Notes: generated from the sequence alone by a model not told the origin. DNA of 64,000 nt from Bradyrhizobium forestalis (GCF_002795245.1 NZ_PGVG01000025.1:40776-104775), one strand, 5' to 3'; shown: positions 16,392 to 25,302, counted from the first letter of the stretch. Program-made: numbers and translations.

Positions 16392-17231
16392 TCAGTTGAG
16401 GGCAAGCTGCTCTTGGAGAATCTTGCGCTCCCCCTTCGACGCCTGGCGGAACTTGGTGGGCGACACGCCGGCGGCGCGATGGAAGGTGCGGACGAAATTG
16501 GAGAGGTCGCCGAAGCCGACGTCATAGGCGATGTCGGTGACGGCGATGTCGTCCTCGGTAAGCCTGCGCGCGGCGTGCCGCAGCCGCGAGCGCACCAGAT
16601 ATTGATGCGGGGTGACGCCGAGGACGCTCGAGAACAGCCGCAGGAAATGGAACGGGCTGAGACCGGCCTGCCGTGCGGCCTGCTCGAGGTCGAGCTCGGT
16701 ATGCGAGTTGTCGTCGATCCACAGCGCGGCTTCGACGGCACGGCGGCGGTCACGCGCGGTTGGCATCGCCGGCTTGCGCGCCTTGCCCGAAACCGTATCA
16801 ATGAAACGGCCCGCAAGAATTTGGCCGATCTCGTCGAGACCTATGTCGCTGTTGCCATCTGCTGCCGTCTGGGCCAGCTCGCCCAGCACCATCAGCTCGG
16901 GCAGCGGCGGTGTCGCGCCGACCTGCCAGATCTCGCGCCGCCCACCAAGGGCGTCGACCAGGTTCTCGCTGAAGAAGAAGCCGAGGCAGACGTCGCCGCT
17001 GACATGCTCATGCGTGCACGTGTATTCCTCGCCGGGCGCGCCGATCAGCATCGAGCCTGCCACCAGCTCGAAGAAGCCGGCGCGGCAATGACAGCCGAAG
17101 CTGCCGGAGCGGACATAGGCGATGGAATGGCCGGTGCGGCATTCCGCAAACGGCGTGTCGTCCGGTCCCGCATCGCAGCGAAATTCGGAGACCGTGATCG
17201 ATGGTGTCGTCAGCAGCGTGGTGGCGTCCAT
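16392..17231 (-). CDS. AraC-family transcriptional regulator
   Basis: A 279-residue protein with an N-terminal cupin-like sensor domain (about residues 15-110) and a C-terminal double helix-turn-helix (about 170-270). The second part shows AARQAGLSPFHFLRLFSSVLG and VTDIAYDVGFGDLSNFVRTFH, the classic AraC signature, followed by GVSPTKFRQ. The ligand is unknown. The alkyltransferase gene on the same strand lies 10 nt upstream, so the two may be co-transcribed. The link to an alkylation repair gene recalls the Ada regulator, but this protein lacks the Ada Cys-methyl acceptor domain. Confidence 0.85.
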   Translation of the reverse strand: MDATTLLTTPSITVSEFRCDAGPDDTPFAECRTGHSIAYVRSGSFGCHCRAGFFELVAGSMLIGAPGEEYTCTHEHVSGDVCLGFFFSENLVDALGGRREIWQVGATPPLPELMVLGELAQTAADGNSDIGLDEIGQILAGRFIDTVSGKARKPAMPTARDRRRAVEAALWIDDNSHTELDLEQAARQAGLSPFHFLRLFSSVLGVTPHQYLVRSRLRHAARRLTEDDIAVTDIAYDVGFGDLSNFVRTFHRAAGVSPTKFRQASKGERKILQEQLALN

Positions 17232-17241
17232 GCCGCCTTAT

Positions 17242-17826
17242 CTAGGTGGACGGTCTCGGCGGGGCAACCGGCAGCAGCACCTCGAACAGCGTCTTGCTGG
17301 TAATTGGATGGGCGCCTTCGAGCGCCAGCAGCCGCCGCTTGGAGATCACGCCGCCGTAAGGCGAGAGCCGATCGGTGTAATTGCCGGCCTCTAGCACCCG
17401 GTGGCAGGGCACGATCAGCATATAGGGATTCTTCGCGACCGCCTGCGCCACCGAATACGCCGCGCCCGAGGCACCCAGCGCCTTGGCGACCTCGCGATAG
17501 GTGCGCGTCTCTCCGCGCGGAATGGTGCAGGCGAACTCGTAGACGCGCCGGTTGAAGCCGGGCACCCCGCCGGCATCCAGGCTGACGTCGGAGAAATCGG
17601 GATCACTGCCTTGCAGTAGGCCTCTGATGCCCTCGATCGCAAGCGCGGCGTTCTCGGACGGGCGCTGCTCCCGCGCCTCGGGGTGGACCTGGAAAATCCG
17701 GCGGCGGGTATCGATCTCCCGCGCCTCCGGCAATTGCACCGCGACCACGCCGGTGCTGCTCCAAATGATGCCGCAGCGCCCCAGCGCCGTGTCGAATATC
17801 GCGTAGCCACGCCCCACCATGCACAC
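17242..17826 (-). CDS. ogt: Methylated-DNA-protein-cysteine methyltransferase
   Basis: Suicide repair protein that removes O6-alkyl groups from guanine. The 194-residue protein carries the acceptor motif IVPCHRV with the cysteine at residue 141, the helix-turn-helix region TYREVAKALGASGAAYSVAQAV, and a C-terminal KRRLLALEG. The length fits Ogt-type enzymes without the Ada N-domain. An alternative ATG two codons later (17820) is equally possible. It lies 10 nt upstream of the AraC regulator gene on the same strand, which hints at co-regulation. Confidence 0.88.
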   Translation of the reverse strand: MCMVGRGYAIFDTALGRCGIIWSSTGVVAVQLPEAREIDTRRRIFQVHPEAREQRPSENAALAIEGIRGLLQGSDPDFSDVSLDAGGVPGFNRRVYEFACTIPRGETRTYREVAKALGASGAAYSVAQAVAKNPYMLIVPCHRVLEAGNYTDRLSPYGGVISKRRLLALEGAHPITSKTLFEVLLPVAPPRPST

Positions 17827-17994
17827 GCCCCACTCAGTGCACGTTTCTCCCCGGAAATATGATCATAACACCGCCACAATCCGGCGCACGTGGAATCTTA
17901 TCAGGACGTTAACAACCGTCCGGCCGGGCGCGCCAAACCGCTTGGCGGGAGGCGTCGTCTCGGCTAATCAGGAGGGGCGCGAAGCGCGCATCTC

Positions 17995-18068
17995 GCGGGC
18001 GTAGTTCAATGGTAGAACGGCAGCTTCCCAAGCTGCATACGAGGGTTCGATTCCCTTCGCCCGCTCCA
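17995..18068 (+). tRNA. tRNA-Gly (anticodon CCC)
   Basis: A 74-nt tRNA gene including an encoded CCA. The acceptor arms GCGGGCG and CGCCCGC pair perfectly, the anticodon stem GCAGC/GCTGC holds loop TTCCCAA (anticodon CCC), and the T arm reads GAGGGTTCGATTCCCTT. The D arm has GTTCAATGGTAGAAC. The last 14 nt are repeated at 19275-19288. Confidence 0.96.
18055..18068 (+). other. Candidate attachment site, tRNA copy
   Basis: CTTCGCCCGCTCCA, the 3' end of tRNA-Gly, is repeated exactly at 19275-19288. The 3' end of a tRNA gene is the standard target of tyrosine-recombinase islands. Between the copies lie only the Fic locus and flanking non-coding DNA. Confidence 0.55.
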
Positions 18069-18164
18069 GCTTTCCCCAGGCTGGCACTGTCAAAGGCCTC
18101 TAGAAGGCTGCCACTTAATGGATTTTCGGGCCTCCACGTACTATATTAGAGTGAAGGAGATTCC

Positions 18165-18419
18165 ATGTCCGCCCAGCGTTCCGCGACCAGGTCCCACTAT
18201 ACTGCTGGTGTAATCCAACGGTTGGCGACCGCCAACAACGTAGCGGTGGTCGTGACATCGAACGATGTCTTTGCACATCACGTGACGCGGCTCTCCGGCG
18301 ATGACGTGAATTTCGATCCGATCGAGAATACCATCGTCGCGCTTCAGCGCGCCGGGATTTTGGATCGTGTTCAGGCGGTGCGCCTTCAGGCGCGCTATCT
18401 TCGCGAAAGCCGTCCGTGA
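18165..18419 (+). CDS. Small protein upstream of Fic, probable cognate antitoxin
   Basis: An 84-residue protein with a good ribosome site (AAGGAG, 7 nt before the ATG) and a TATATT -10-like box at 18142-18147. Its stop overlaps the GTG start of the Fic gene (GTGA), the arrangement of toxin-antitoxin pairs. I do not see the (S/T)xxxE(G/N) inhibitory motif of VbhA-type antitoxins. The C-terminal half has DVNFDPIENTIVALQRAGI. Calling it an antitoxin is inference from position. Confidence 0.6.
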   Translation: MSAQRSATRSHYTAGVIQRLATANNVAVVVTSNDVFAHHVTRLSGDDVNFDPIENTIVALQRAGILDRVQAVRLQARYLRESRP

Positions 18420-19158
18420 CGTTTGATCCATTCGGGGATTTTGCGACGCGCGGCTATTTGCGCAACGTCGTAAAGGCAAAGATCCCGAAATCGTTCAGCG
18501 TCTCCTGCACAATTCTTTCCTGACCGGCATCGACGCAGCCTTGGATCATCTCAAGGCGCGGCCTTCCCTAAGCTACGCCGATGTCCTGCAAACGCACAAG
18601 ACGCTCTTTGAAGCGGTGTTCCCGTGGGCTGGAGAGGATCGCCATACGAACGCATCGCATATCTTTGTGGGAAAGGGCTCCGTGATCTTCGCCCACCCCA
18701 ATGACATCCGCAAAGCTATCGACTACGCGCTGGAGAAGGGACAAGACAAGGCGTTCATGGCGGAAAAGCCCGGCGAAGTGATGGGCTATCTCGCCTATGG
18801 CCACCCCTTCCTCGACGGCAATGGCCGCGCCATCATGCTGATCCATGCGGAACTTGCGCGCCGGGCACACATCGGCATCGACTGGGTCGCCACGGACAAG
18901 GACCAATATCTCGCCGCCCTGACGCAGGAACTCGAAGAGCCGGGCAAGGGCAAACTTGATGCTTACCTCAAGCCATTCATTCGCAAGGGCTCGGAGATGA
19001 AAGACATTGCGGACGCCATCAAGGCCGCGCCGGGGTTGGACGGCGGCAACGCGGATACGGTCGCAGGCGAGACGAGCAATCCAACGATCAAGGCGCAATA
19101 CGAAGCGCAAGAAGTCAAACGCAAGGGCGGGCAAGGTGCTGCGCAGAAAGACGAGTAA
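18416..19158 (+). pseudogene. Fic-family AMP transferase, frameshifted
   Basis: Fic proteins transfer AMP or related groups to target proteins. From the GTG at 18416 the frame reads VTFDPFGDFATRGYLRNVVK, a typical Fic N-terminus. At 18479-18481 the homology jumps to another frame, continuing DPEIVQRLLHNSFLTGIDAAL. Restoring one base (AAAG to AAAAG) would join them into about 247 residues. Downstream the Fic motif HPFLDGNGR is intact at 18802-18828, but the terminal Arg of the canonical motif reads Met. The only start left for the downstream frame is a TTG at 18541. Either the gene is broken, it is read by slippage on the A run, or a base was miscalled. Confidence 0.75.
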
Positions 19159-19274
19159 GGTCAACCGCAGCTGCGGCTTTGATTTAACCATGTAGAGGGG
19201 CGGCACCCCCTCGGCCCTCAAGGCCCTTCGAAGTCTACGGAGAAGTCTGTCTACGGTGCTCCGACTGCTGGGGG

Positions 19275-19288
19275 CTTCGCCCGCTCCA
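19275..19288 (+). other. Candidate attachment site, distal copy
   Basis: An exact 14-nt copy of the tRNA-Gly 3' end, 1,220 nt downstream in the same orientation. The flanking bases (AGCTT against GCTT) are also similar. It lies in the 298-bp non-coding gap before the XRE-cupin gene, where no other feature was seen. Confidence 0.55.
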
Positions 19289-19456
19289 AGCTTCTCAATT
19301 GAGCTTCCATTTTAGTTGACCTGGATGATGCCAGCGCGCATTCGCGTGGTGCGTAGGATTCCAATATATTAGTCCCTGTCTCTCGGCACTCACCGTTTCC
19401 TCGGCTAAGCTGCTCTCGCACCGGCGGCTTGCGATCTCTGGCCAGGCAGCGTTCGA

Positions 19457-20047
19457 ATGAAAGCCATGGACCAACAGAAACTCGATCGCGCGATCGGTCG
19501 TCGCCTGAAGACGCTGCGGACGCAGGCGGGCATGACGTTGAACGAGCTTGCGGCACGCTCGGGCGTCAGCCGGGCCATGATCGGGCGGGTGGAACGGGCG
19601 CAGAGCAGTGCGACGGCTGCGCTGCTCGGAAAACTCTGCGCCGCGCTCGACGTGTCGCTGAGCGATGTCGTGGCGCTGGCCGAGAAGCCGCCCGAGCGGC
19701 TGGTGCGGCTTGCCGACCAGCCGCATTGGCGCGATCCCGACAGCGGCTATCGCCGGCGTCATGCCTCGCCGACCGATGCGGCGAGCGGCATCGAGATCAT
19801 CGTCGTCGACCTGCCGGCTGGCGCGCGGGTGCCGTACAGCCCCTGGGGACGCAACGCCTTCACCCAGCAGCTGTTGATGCTGGAGGGCGCGATCGCCGTG
19901 CATATCGATGCCAAGGCGCTGCGGCTGCGCGAGGGCGATTGTCTGGATTTCGACGTGATGCGCGCAGTGATCTTCGAGAACGAAACCAAGCAGGACGCAC
20001 GCTACGTCATCATCACGCGGCGCGGCGCCTCCTATGGGAAGGTGTGA
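19457..20047 (+). CDS. XRE-family regulator with cupin domain
   Basis: A 196-residue protein. The N-terminal helix-turn-helix spans about residues 10-65 (LKTLRTQAGMTLNELAARSGVSRAMIGRVE). The C-terminal beta-barrel of about 110 residues has the cupin pattern, with LLMLEGAIAVHID and LREGDCLDFDVMRAV. Such proteins are metabolite-responsive repressors of small operons. The following acetyltransferase gene starts 24 nt after its stop, so it probably regulates itself and that gene. The ATG at 19466 is an alternative start. Confidence 0.82.
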   Translation: MKAMDQQKLDRAIGRRLKTLRTQAGMTLNELAARSGVSRAMIGRVERAQSSATAALLGKLCAALDVSLSDVVALAEKPPERLVRLADQPHWRDPDSGYRRRHASPTDAASGIEIIVVDLPAGARVPYSPWGRNAFTQQLLMLEGAIAVHIDAKALRLREGDCLDFDVMRAVIFENETKQDARYVIITRRGASYGKV

Positions 20048-20071
20048 GATCATGGAGTGGAGATCCTGACG

Positions 20072-20536
20072 ATGCAGATCCGCACCGGCGACACCTTCGA
20101 TCCCCGCGTCATCGCGCTGCTCGATCATCACGTCACGGCCGCGCGGGCGCAGACCGCGCCGGGCAGCGCCCATGCGCTTGATCTCGTCGGCCTGCGTGCA
20201 CCCGACGTTGCGTTCTGGACCGGCTGGGACAGTGAGACGCTGGTCGCTACCGGTGCGTTGAAGACGATCTCGGCGCTGCACGGTGAGGTGAAGTCGATGC
20301 ACACGCTGCAGACCACGCGCCGGCGCGGCTTCGGTGGAGAGATGCTTCGTCACATCATCACGCAAGCCCGCGCGCGCGGGGTGACGCGCCTCAGCCTCGA
20401 GACCGGCTCGTGGGATTACTTCAAGCCGGCGCACGCGCTCTACCGCGCGCATGGCTTTGTCGCCTGCGGCCCGTTTGAGGGCTATGTCGAGGATCCCAAC
20501 AGCCTGTTCCTGACGCTCGACCTGACTTGCGGCTGA
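20072..20536 (+). CDS. GNAT-family N-acetyltransferase
   Basis: A 154-residue acetyl-CoA-dependent transferase. The motif A region reads RRRGFGGEMLRHIITQARARG, although the usual Q/RxxGxG/A is degenerate (RRRGFGG). It is followed by LSLETGSWDYFKPAHALYRAHGF, the motif B helix typical of small-molecule or amino-group acetyltransferases. The ATG at 20072 lies 9 nt after GGAG. Gene order with the XRE-cupin regulator (24-nt gap) suggests a two-gene operon. The substrate is unknown. Confidence 0.8.
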   Translation: MQIRTGDTFDPRVIALLDHHVTAARAQTAPGSAHALDLVGLRAPDVAFWTGWDSETLVATGALKTISALHGEVKSMHTLQTTRRRGFGGEMLRHIITQARARGVTRLSLETGSWDYFKPAHALYRAHGFVACGPFEGYVEDPNSLFLTLDLTCG

Positions 20537-20625
20537 GGCCGGACGATGCAACGCGGGTTCGAAAACATCGTCGCATCCCTCAAAATGAGTTGCGTACCTC
20601 AAAAGACCTCTGCTAGCCTTCAGCC

Positions 20626-21669
20626 ATGGCCGAGACGCTCACCCCGACTGCGCTGACGCTGAAGGACATCGCCCGCGAGGCTGGCGTCAGTCTCGCGACG
20701 GTCGACCGCGTCCTGCACAACAGGCCGGGGGTGCGGCCGGACACAGTCAGGCGCGTCAAGGAAGCCATCGCGCGCAATTCGTTCCAGCCCCATGTGGCCG
20801 CCGCCGAGCTCGCCCGCGGCCGCGCCCGCCGCTTCGCCTTCGTGATGCCGTCCGGGCCGAACCCGTTCATGCAGCAGATCGAGGACTATCTCGGCGAGAT
20901 GTCGGGCTGGCTTTCGGCCCGCCGCCTCAGCGTCGAGACGGTCGCGACCGACGTGTTCGATCCGTTGGTGCTCGCGGCCTCGCTGGAGGGACTGTCGGGC
21001 GATTACGACGGCGTCGCCGTCGTGGCGCTGGATCATCCGGGGGTCCGTGCTGCCATCAATGATCTCGTCGACGCCGGCACCAAGGTCGTGACGCTGGTCT
21101 CGGACGTGCCGTCCTCGCGCAGGCACCACTATGTCGGCATCGACAACATCGCCGCAGGGCGGACCGCCGGCGCGCTGGTCGGGCGGCTGGTCGGCCAGAG
21201 GTCCGGCAAGGTCGCGATCGTCGCGGGCTCGCAGGGCCTGCGCGATCACGCCGAGCGCATCTTCGGCTTCAACCAGGTCATCGCAACGGAATTCCCCGAT
21301 CTCAGCGTCCTGCCGGTGCTGGAAGGGCGCGACGAGGACGATCGTTCCGAGCAGCTGCTGGCACGGCTGCTCGGCAGGCATGCCGACATTGTCGGCCTTT
21401 ATAACGTCGGCGCCGGCACGCAGGGCGTTGCCAAAGCGTTGAGCGAGGCCGGGCGCGACAAGCAGGTGGTGTTCGTCGGCCACGACGTCACCGCGCTGAC
21501 GCGTCGATTGCTGCTGCAGGGCGTGATGGATGCCGCGATCTCGCAGAACCCCGGACATGAAGCGCGCGCAGCCGTGCGCGTGCTGCTGGCGCTGGCCCGC
21601 GGCGAGCCGATTTTGCGCGAACAGGAGAAGATCAGGATCGACATCGTGATGCGGGACAATCTGCCTTAG
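20626..21669 (+). CDS. LacI-family regulator of the sugar locus
   Basis: A 347-residue repressor. The N-terminal DNA-binding domain reads LTLKDIAREAGVSLATVDRVLHNRPGV, and a periplasmic-binding-protein-like sensor fills the rest. The hinge LARGRARRFAFV is somewhat shorter than in classical LacI proteins. It is the first gene of a co-directional run of sugar genes; xylB begins 84 nt downstream. It most likely responds to the transported sugar or its phosphate and controls xylBA and the transporter. No clear operator palindrome was identified in the 89 nt before the gene. Confidence 0.85.
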   Translation: MAETLTPTALTLKDIAREAGVSLATVDRVLHNRPGVRPDTVRRVKEAIARNSFQPHVAAAELARGRARRFAFVMPSGPNPFMQQIEDYLGEMSGWLSARRLSVETVATDVFDPLVLAASLEGLSGDYDGVAVVALDHPGVRAAINDLVDAGTKVVTLVSDVPSSRRHHYVGIDNIAAGRTAGALVGRLVGQRSGKVAIVAGSQGLRDHAERIFGFNQVIATEFPDLSVLPVLEGRDEDDRSEQLLARLLGRHADIVGLYNVGAGTQGVAKALSEAGRDKQVVFVGHDVTALTRRLLLQGVMDAAISQNPGHEARAAVRVLLALARGEPILREQEKIRIDIVMRDNLP

Positions 21670-21753
21670 CGGCAGGTGGATTTTCGAATCGGCCCGTTGT
21701 GGGGGAAAGCGACGCAAGATCGCGCACCGCAGCAGGGCGAAAGGGAGGATGAC

Positions 21754-23208
21754 GTGTATCTCGGGATCGACATCGGCACGTCCGGTGTGAAAGCGGTGCT
21801 CGTGAGCGAAGCCGGCGCGGTGGTCGCGACGGCGGCGCGCGAGCTTGCGCTGTCGCACCCCGCGCCGCTGTGGTCCGAGCAGGACCCCGATGGCTGGGTC
21901 GATGCGGCCATCGGCGCAGTCGACGATCTCGCCGCGCGTCATCCGCGGGAGGTTGCGCAGGTTCGTGGCATCGGGCTGTCAGGTCAGATGCATGGCGCGA
22001 CGCTGCTCGGCGAGGACGGCCGGCCGCTGCGTCCGGCCATCCTCTGGAACGACGGCCGCTCGCAGGCCGAATGCGCAGCGTTGGAGCGGCGCTGTCCCTC
22101 GTTGCACGCGATCGCCGGCAACCTCGCGATGCCTGGCTTCACCGCGCCAAAACTGCTCTGGGTGGCACGGCACGAGCCAAAGATCTTCGACCGCGTGGCA
22201 AAGGTGCTGCTGCCGAAAGCCTATGTCCGCTATCGCCTCACCGGCGAAATGGTCGAAGACATGTCGGATGCGGCTGGCACGCTGTGGCTGGATGTCGGCC
22301 TGCGTCGGTGGTCGGCGCTGCTGCTGCATGCCACCGGGCTCGATCTGCACCACATGCCGCGCCTCGTCGAGGGCAGTGCGGTGAGCGCGGTGCTCACGCC
22401 TGATTACGCGCAGCGCTGGGGTATGGCGAAAGATGTCGTGGTCGCCGGCGGCGCCGGCGACAATGCGGCCAGCGCGATCGGGCTCGGCGCCATCGCGCCG
22501 GGCGATGCCTTCCTGTCGCTGGGAACGTCGGGTGTCCTGTTCCGCGTCACCGATCGCTTTGCCCCCGCGCCGGCTTCGGCCGTGCATGCGTTCTGCCACG
22601 CGCTGCCCGGCCTCTGGCATCAGATGGGTGTGATGCTGTCGGCGGCGGCCTCGCTCGCCTGGCTGTCTGGCGTGATGGAGACGCCGGCCGCAGCGCTCTT
22701 GGCGCCGCTCGGTGAGCGCGTCGATGGACCGAGCCCGATCAAATTCCTGCCCTATCTCGACGGCGAGCGCACGCCGCACAACGATGCCGCCGCCAGCGGC
22801 GCCTTCGTCGGCTTGCGCGGCGCGACCGGGCGCTCTCAGATCGTGCAGGCCGTGCTCGAAGGCGTCGCCTTTGCCGCGCGCGACAATCTGGCGGCGCTGA
22901 GTGCAGCGAGTGGGCCGATTGCCGAGCTCGATCTCGTCGGCGGCGGCTCGCGCTCATCGCTCTGGGCGCAGATCTGCGCCGACGTGCTCGGCATTCCGGT
23001 CCATCGTGTCGAGGAAGGCGAGGTGGGCGCTGCGCTCGGCGCCGCGCGGCTCGGTCGGCTCGCCGCGACCGGCGATAATCCCGCGGATGTCTGCACGCGC
23101 CCGCGGCGGCTCGCGAGCTTCACACCCCGCCCGTCCGTCGCTGCGGCCTATGACGAGGCCTATCGGCGATGGCGCGCGCTTTATCCAGCATTGAAGGAGT
23201 CTGTTTAA
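21754..23208 (+). CDS. xylB: Xylulokinase
   Basis: FGGY-family kinase phosphorylating D-xylulose to xylulose 5-phosphate. The 484-residue protein has the N-terminal phosphate loop YLGIDIGTSGVKAV, the substrate region GLSGQMHG, and the C-terminal ATP-binding GGGSRSSLWAQICADVLG. The GTG at 21754 is preceded by AAGGGAGG; the frame is open further upstream but lacks family similarity there. It is directly followed by xylA with no gap, so the two are co-expressed. Confidence 0.9.
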   Translation: MYLGIDIGTSGVKAVLVSEAGAVVATAARELALSHPAPLWSEQDPDGWVDAAIGAVDDLAARHPREVAQVRGIGLSGQMHGATLLGEDGRPLRPAILWNDGRSQAECAALERRCPSLHAIAGNLAMPGFTAPKLLWVARHEPKIFDRVAKVLLPKAYVRYRLTGEMVEDMSDAAGTLWLDVGLRRWSALLLHATGLDLHHMPRLVEGSAVSAVLTPDYAQRWGMAKDVVVAGGAGDNAASAIGLGAIAPGDAFLSLGTSGVLFRVTDRFAPAPASAVHAFCHALPGLWHQMGVMLSAAASLAWLSGVMETPAAALLAPLGERVDGPSPIKFLPYLDGERTPHNDAAASGAFVGLRGATGRSQIVQAVLEGVAFAARDNLAALSAASGPIAELDLVGGGSRSSLWAQICADVLGIPVHRVEEGEVGAALGAARLGRLAATGDNPADVCTRPRRLASFTPRPSVAAAYDEAYRRWRALYPALKESV

Positions 23209-24531
23209 GTGAACGTGTCAGCCAAATTCTTCGATGCAAGCGCACCCGTCGCCTTCGCCGGCAAGGATGCGGCGAACACGCCCGCATTCCGCTGGTACGA
23301 CAAGGATCGCCTCGTGCATGGCCGCCGGCTCGAGGATCATTTGCGCTTTGCGGTCTGCTATTGGCATTCGTTCTGCTGGCCGGGCGGCGATCCCTTCGGC
23401 GGCGAGACCTTTTTGCGACCCTGGCACCACGGCACCGATCCGATGGCGATGGCGCGGGCCAAGGCCGACATCGCCTTCGAGCTGTTCCGCCTGCTGGACG
23501 TACCCTTCTTCACCTTTCACGACGTCGACGTGGCGCCGGAAGGCAGCTCGCTTGCGGAATCCGTCGCTAATCTCAACGCGATCGCCGATCTGTTCGAAGC
23601 GAAGATGGCCGCGGCAAAAGTCCGCCTGCTCTGGGGCACCGCAAACCTGTTCACGCACCGCCGCTACATGGCGGGCGCGGCGACCAATCCGGACCCTGAT
23701 ATCTTCACCTATGCTGCCGGCCAGGTCCGCGCCGCGCTGGAGGTGACGCACCGACTCGGCGGCCAGAACTACGTGCTGTGGGGCGGCCGCGAGGGCTACG
23801 AGACGCTGCTCAACACCGATCTCAAGCGCGAGCTCGACCAGCTTGGCCGCTTCGTCTCGCTCGTCGTCGAGCACAAGCACAAGATCGGATTCAAGGGCCC
23901 GATCCTGATCGAGCCCAAGCCGAAGGAGCCGACCAAGCATCAATATGATTTCGACGTCGCCACCTGCTACGGCTTCCTCGAACGCTACGATCTCCTCAAG
24001 GACGTCAAGCTCAACATCGAGCAGAACCACGCCATCCTCGCCGGCCACTCCTTCCATCACGAGGTCGCGCTGGCCGAGGCGCTCGGCGTGTTCGGCTCCC
24101 TCGACATCAACCGCGGCGATGATCTGCTCGGCTGGGACACCGACCAGTTCGCGATGAACGTGCCGGAGCTGGCGCTGGTCTTTCACGAGATCCTGAACCG
24201 CGGCGGCTTCACCTCGGGCGGGCTCAATTTCGACGCCAAGATCCGTCGTCAGTCGATCGATCCTGATGACCTGATCCATGCCCATGTCGGCTCGATGGAT
24301 GCCTGCGCGCGTGCCTTCCTCGCCGCCGCCGACATGCTCGATGCCGCCGCGCTCACCACGCCGCTTGCCAAGCGCTACGACGGATGGGCCGGTCCCGAAG
24401 GACGCGCCATTCTCGGCGGCCAGCGCTCGCTCGCCGATCTCGCCGACCGTGCCATGAGTCCCGGCTTCGACCCGCAGCCGCGCTCGGGCCGGCAGGAATA
24501 TCTGGAATCCCTGGTCAACCGCTATGTCTGA
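23209..24531 (+). CDS. xylA: Xylose isomerase
   Basis: Metal-dependent TIM-barrel enzyme that converts D-xylose to D-xylulose. The 440-residue length fits the class II isomerases. It has FHDVDVAPEG with the catalytic His-Asp pair, IEPKPKEPTKHQYD with metal-binding Glu and Lys, EQNHAILAGHSFHHE, and the final DINRGD and GGLNFDAKIRRQS metal loops. The GTG start lies directly after the xylB stop, with GGAG 10 nt before it. It feeds the pentose phosphate pathway with XylB. Confidence 0.95.
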   Translation: MNVSAKFFDASAPVAFAGKDAANTPAFRWYDKDRLVHGRRLEDHLRFAVCYWHSFCWPGGDPFGGETFLRPWHHGTDPMAMARAKADIAFELFRLLDVPFFTFHDVDVAPEGSSLAESVANLNAIADLFEAKMAAAKVRLLWGTANLFTHRRYMAGAATNPDPDIFTYAAGQVRAALEVTHRLGGQNYVLWGGREGYETLLNTDLKRELDQLGRFVSLVVEHKHKIGFKGPILIEPKPKEPTKHQYDFDVATCYGFLERYDLLKDVKLNIEQNHAILAGHSFHHEVALAEALGVFGSLDINRGDDLLGWDTDQFAMNVPELALVFHEILNRGGFTSGGLNFDAKIRRQSIDPDDLIHAHVGSMDACARAFLAAADMLDAAALTTPLAKRYDGWAGPEGRAILGGQRSLADLADRAMSPGFDPQPRSGRQEYLESLVNRYV

Positions 24532-24543
24532 GGAACGCCGCTG

Positions 24544-25302
24544 ATGACAAAGGCTGACGCGACACCGGTGCTCGAGCTCACCGGCATCGGCAAGGAATTC
24601 GGCGCGATCCGCGCGCTGCACGACGTCGACATGCAGGTCTTCCCCGGAGAGGTGGTCGGCCTGATGGGCGACAACGGTGCGGGCAAGTCGACGCTGGTCA
24701 AGATCATCGCCGGCAATTTCCGCCCCAGCCATGGCGAGATCCGCTTTGCCGGCAGCGCGGTCCATTTCAACCGCCCGGTCGATGCCCGCGCCGTCGGCAT
24801 CGAGGTCGTCTACCAGGACCTCGCGCTCGCCGACAACCTGACCGCCGCCGCCAATGTCTTCCTCGGCCGCGAGCTGAAGCGCAGGTTCGGACCCATTGCG
24901 CTGCTCGACCACAAGGCGATGGCGGCGCGGGCGTTGGAATTGTTCGGCGAATTGCGCTCGGAGACGCGGCCCGACGATCTGGTCAAGCAGATGTCGGGCG
25001 GCCAGCGTCAGGCCGTCGCGATCGCGCGGACCCGGCTCTCCAACGCGCGGCTGGTGATGATGGACGAGCCGACCGCGGCGATCTCGGTGCGCCAGGTCGA
25101 GCAGGTGCTCGGCCTGATCCATCGGCTGAAGGAGCAGGGCGTCGCGGTCATGCTGATCTCGCACCGCATGCCGGACGTGTTCGCGGTGTGCGACCGCGTC
25201 GTTGTCATGCGCCGCGGCGAGAAGCGGGCCGACAAGCCGATCCACCAGACCTCGCCTGAGGAGGTCACCGCTCTCATCACCGGCGCGAAGGAGGCGGCGT
25301 GA
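24544..25302 (+). CDS. Sugar ABC transporter ATP-binding protein (CUT2 type)
   Basis: A 252-residue ATPase that powers sugar import at the inner membrane. Walker A is GDNGAGKST, the signature is MSGGQRQAVAIAR, Walker B is LVMMDEPTAAIS, and an H-loop ISHRM follows. It has a single ATPase domain, like FrcA, not the fused double domain of XylG or RbsA. The permease ATG overlaps its stop (TGATG). With the permease and binding protein downstream it forms a complete importer. Confidence 0.88.
   Translation: MTKADATPVLELTGIGKEFGAIRALHDVDMQVFPGEVVGLMGDNGAGKSTLVKIIAGNFRPSHGEIRFAGSAVHFNRPVDARAVGIEVVYQDLALADNLTAAANVFLGRELKRRFGPIALLDHKAMAARALELFGELRSETRPDDLVKQMSGGQRQAVAIARTRLSNARLVMMDEPTAAISVRQVEQVLGLIHRLKEQGVAVMLISHRMPDVFAVCDRVVVMRRGEKRADKPIHQTSPEEVTALITGAKEAA

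Noticed and set aside
18541..19158. Fic gene starting at the TTG at 18541 as a complete, intact gene
   Set aside because: Clear Fic N-terminal sequence lies upstream in another frame, and the TTG has no ribosome site, so a frameshift explains the data better.
23218..25245. A 675-codon open frame on the minus strand
   Set aside because: It lies opposite xylA and the ABC ATPase, both strongly supported by motifs. The composition is that of a shadow frame.
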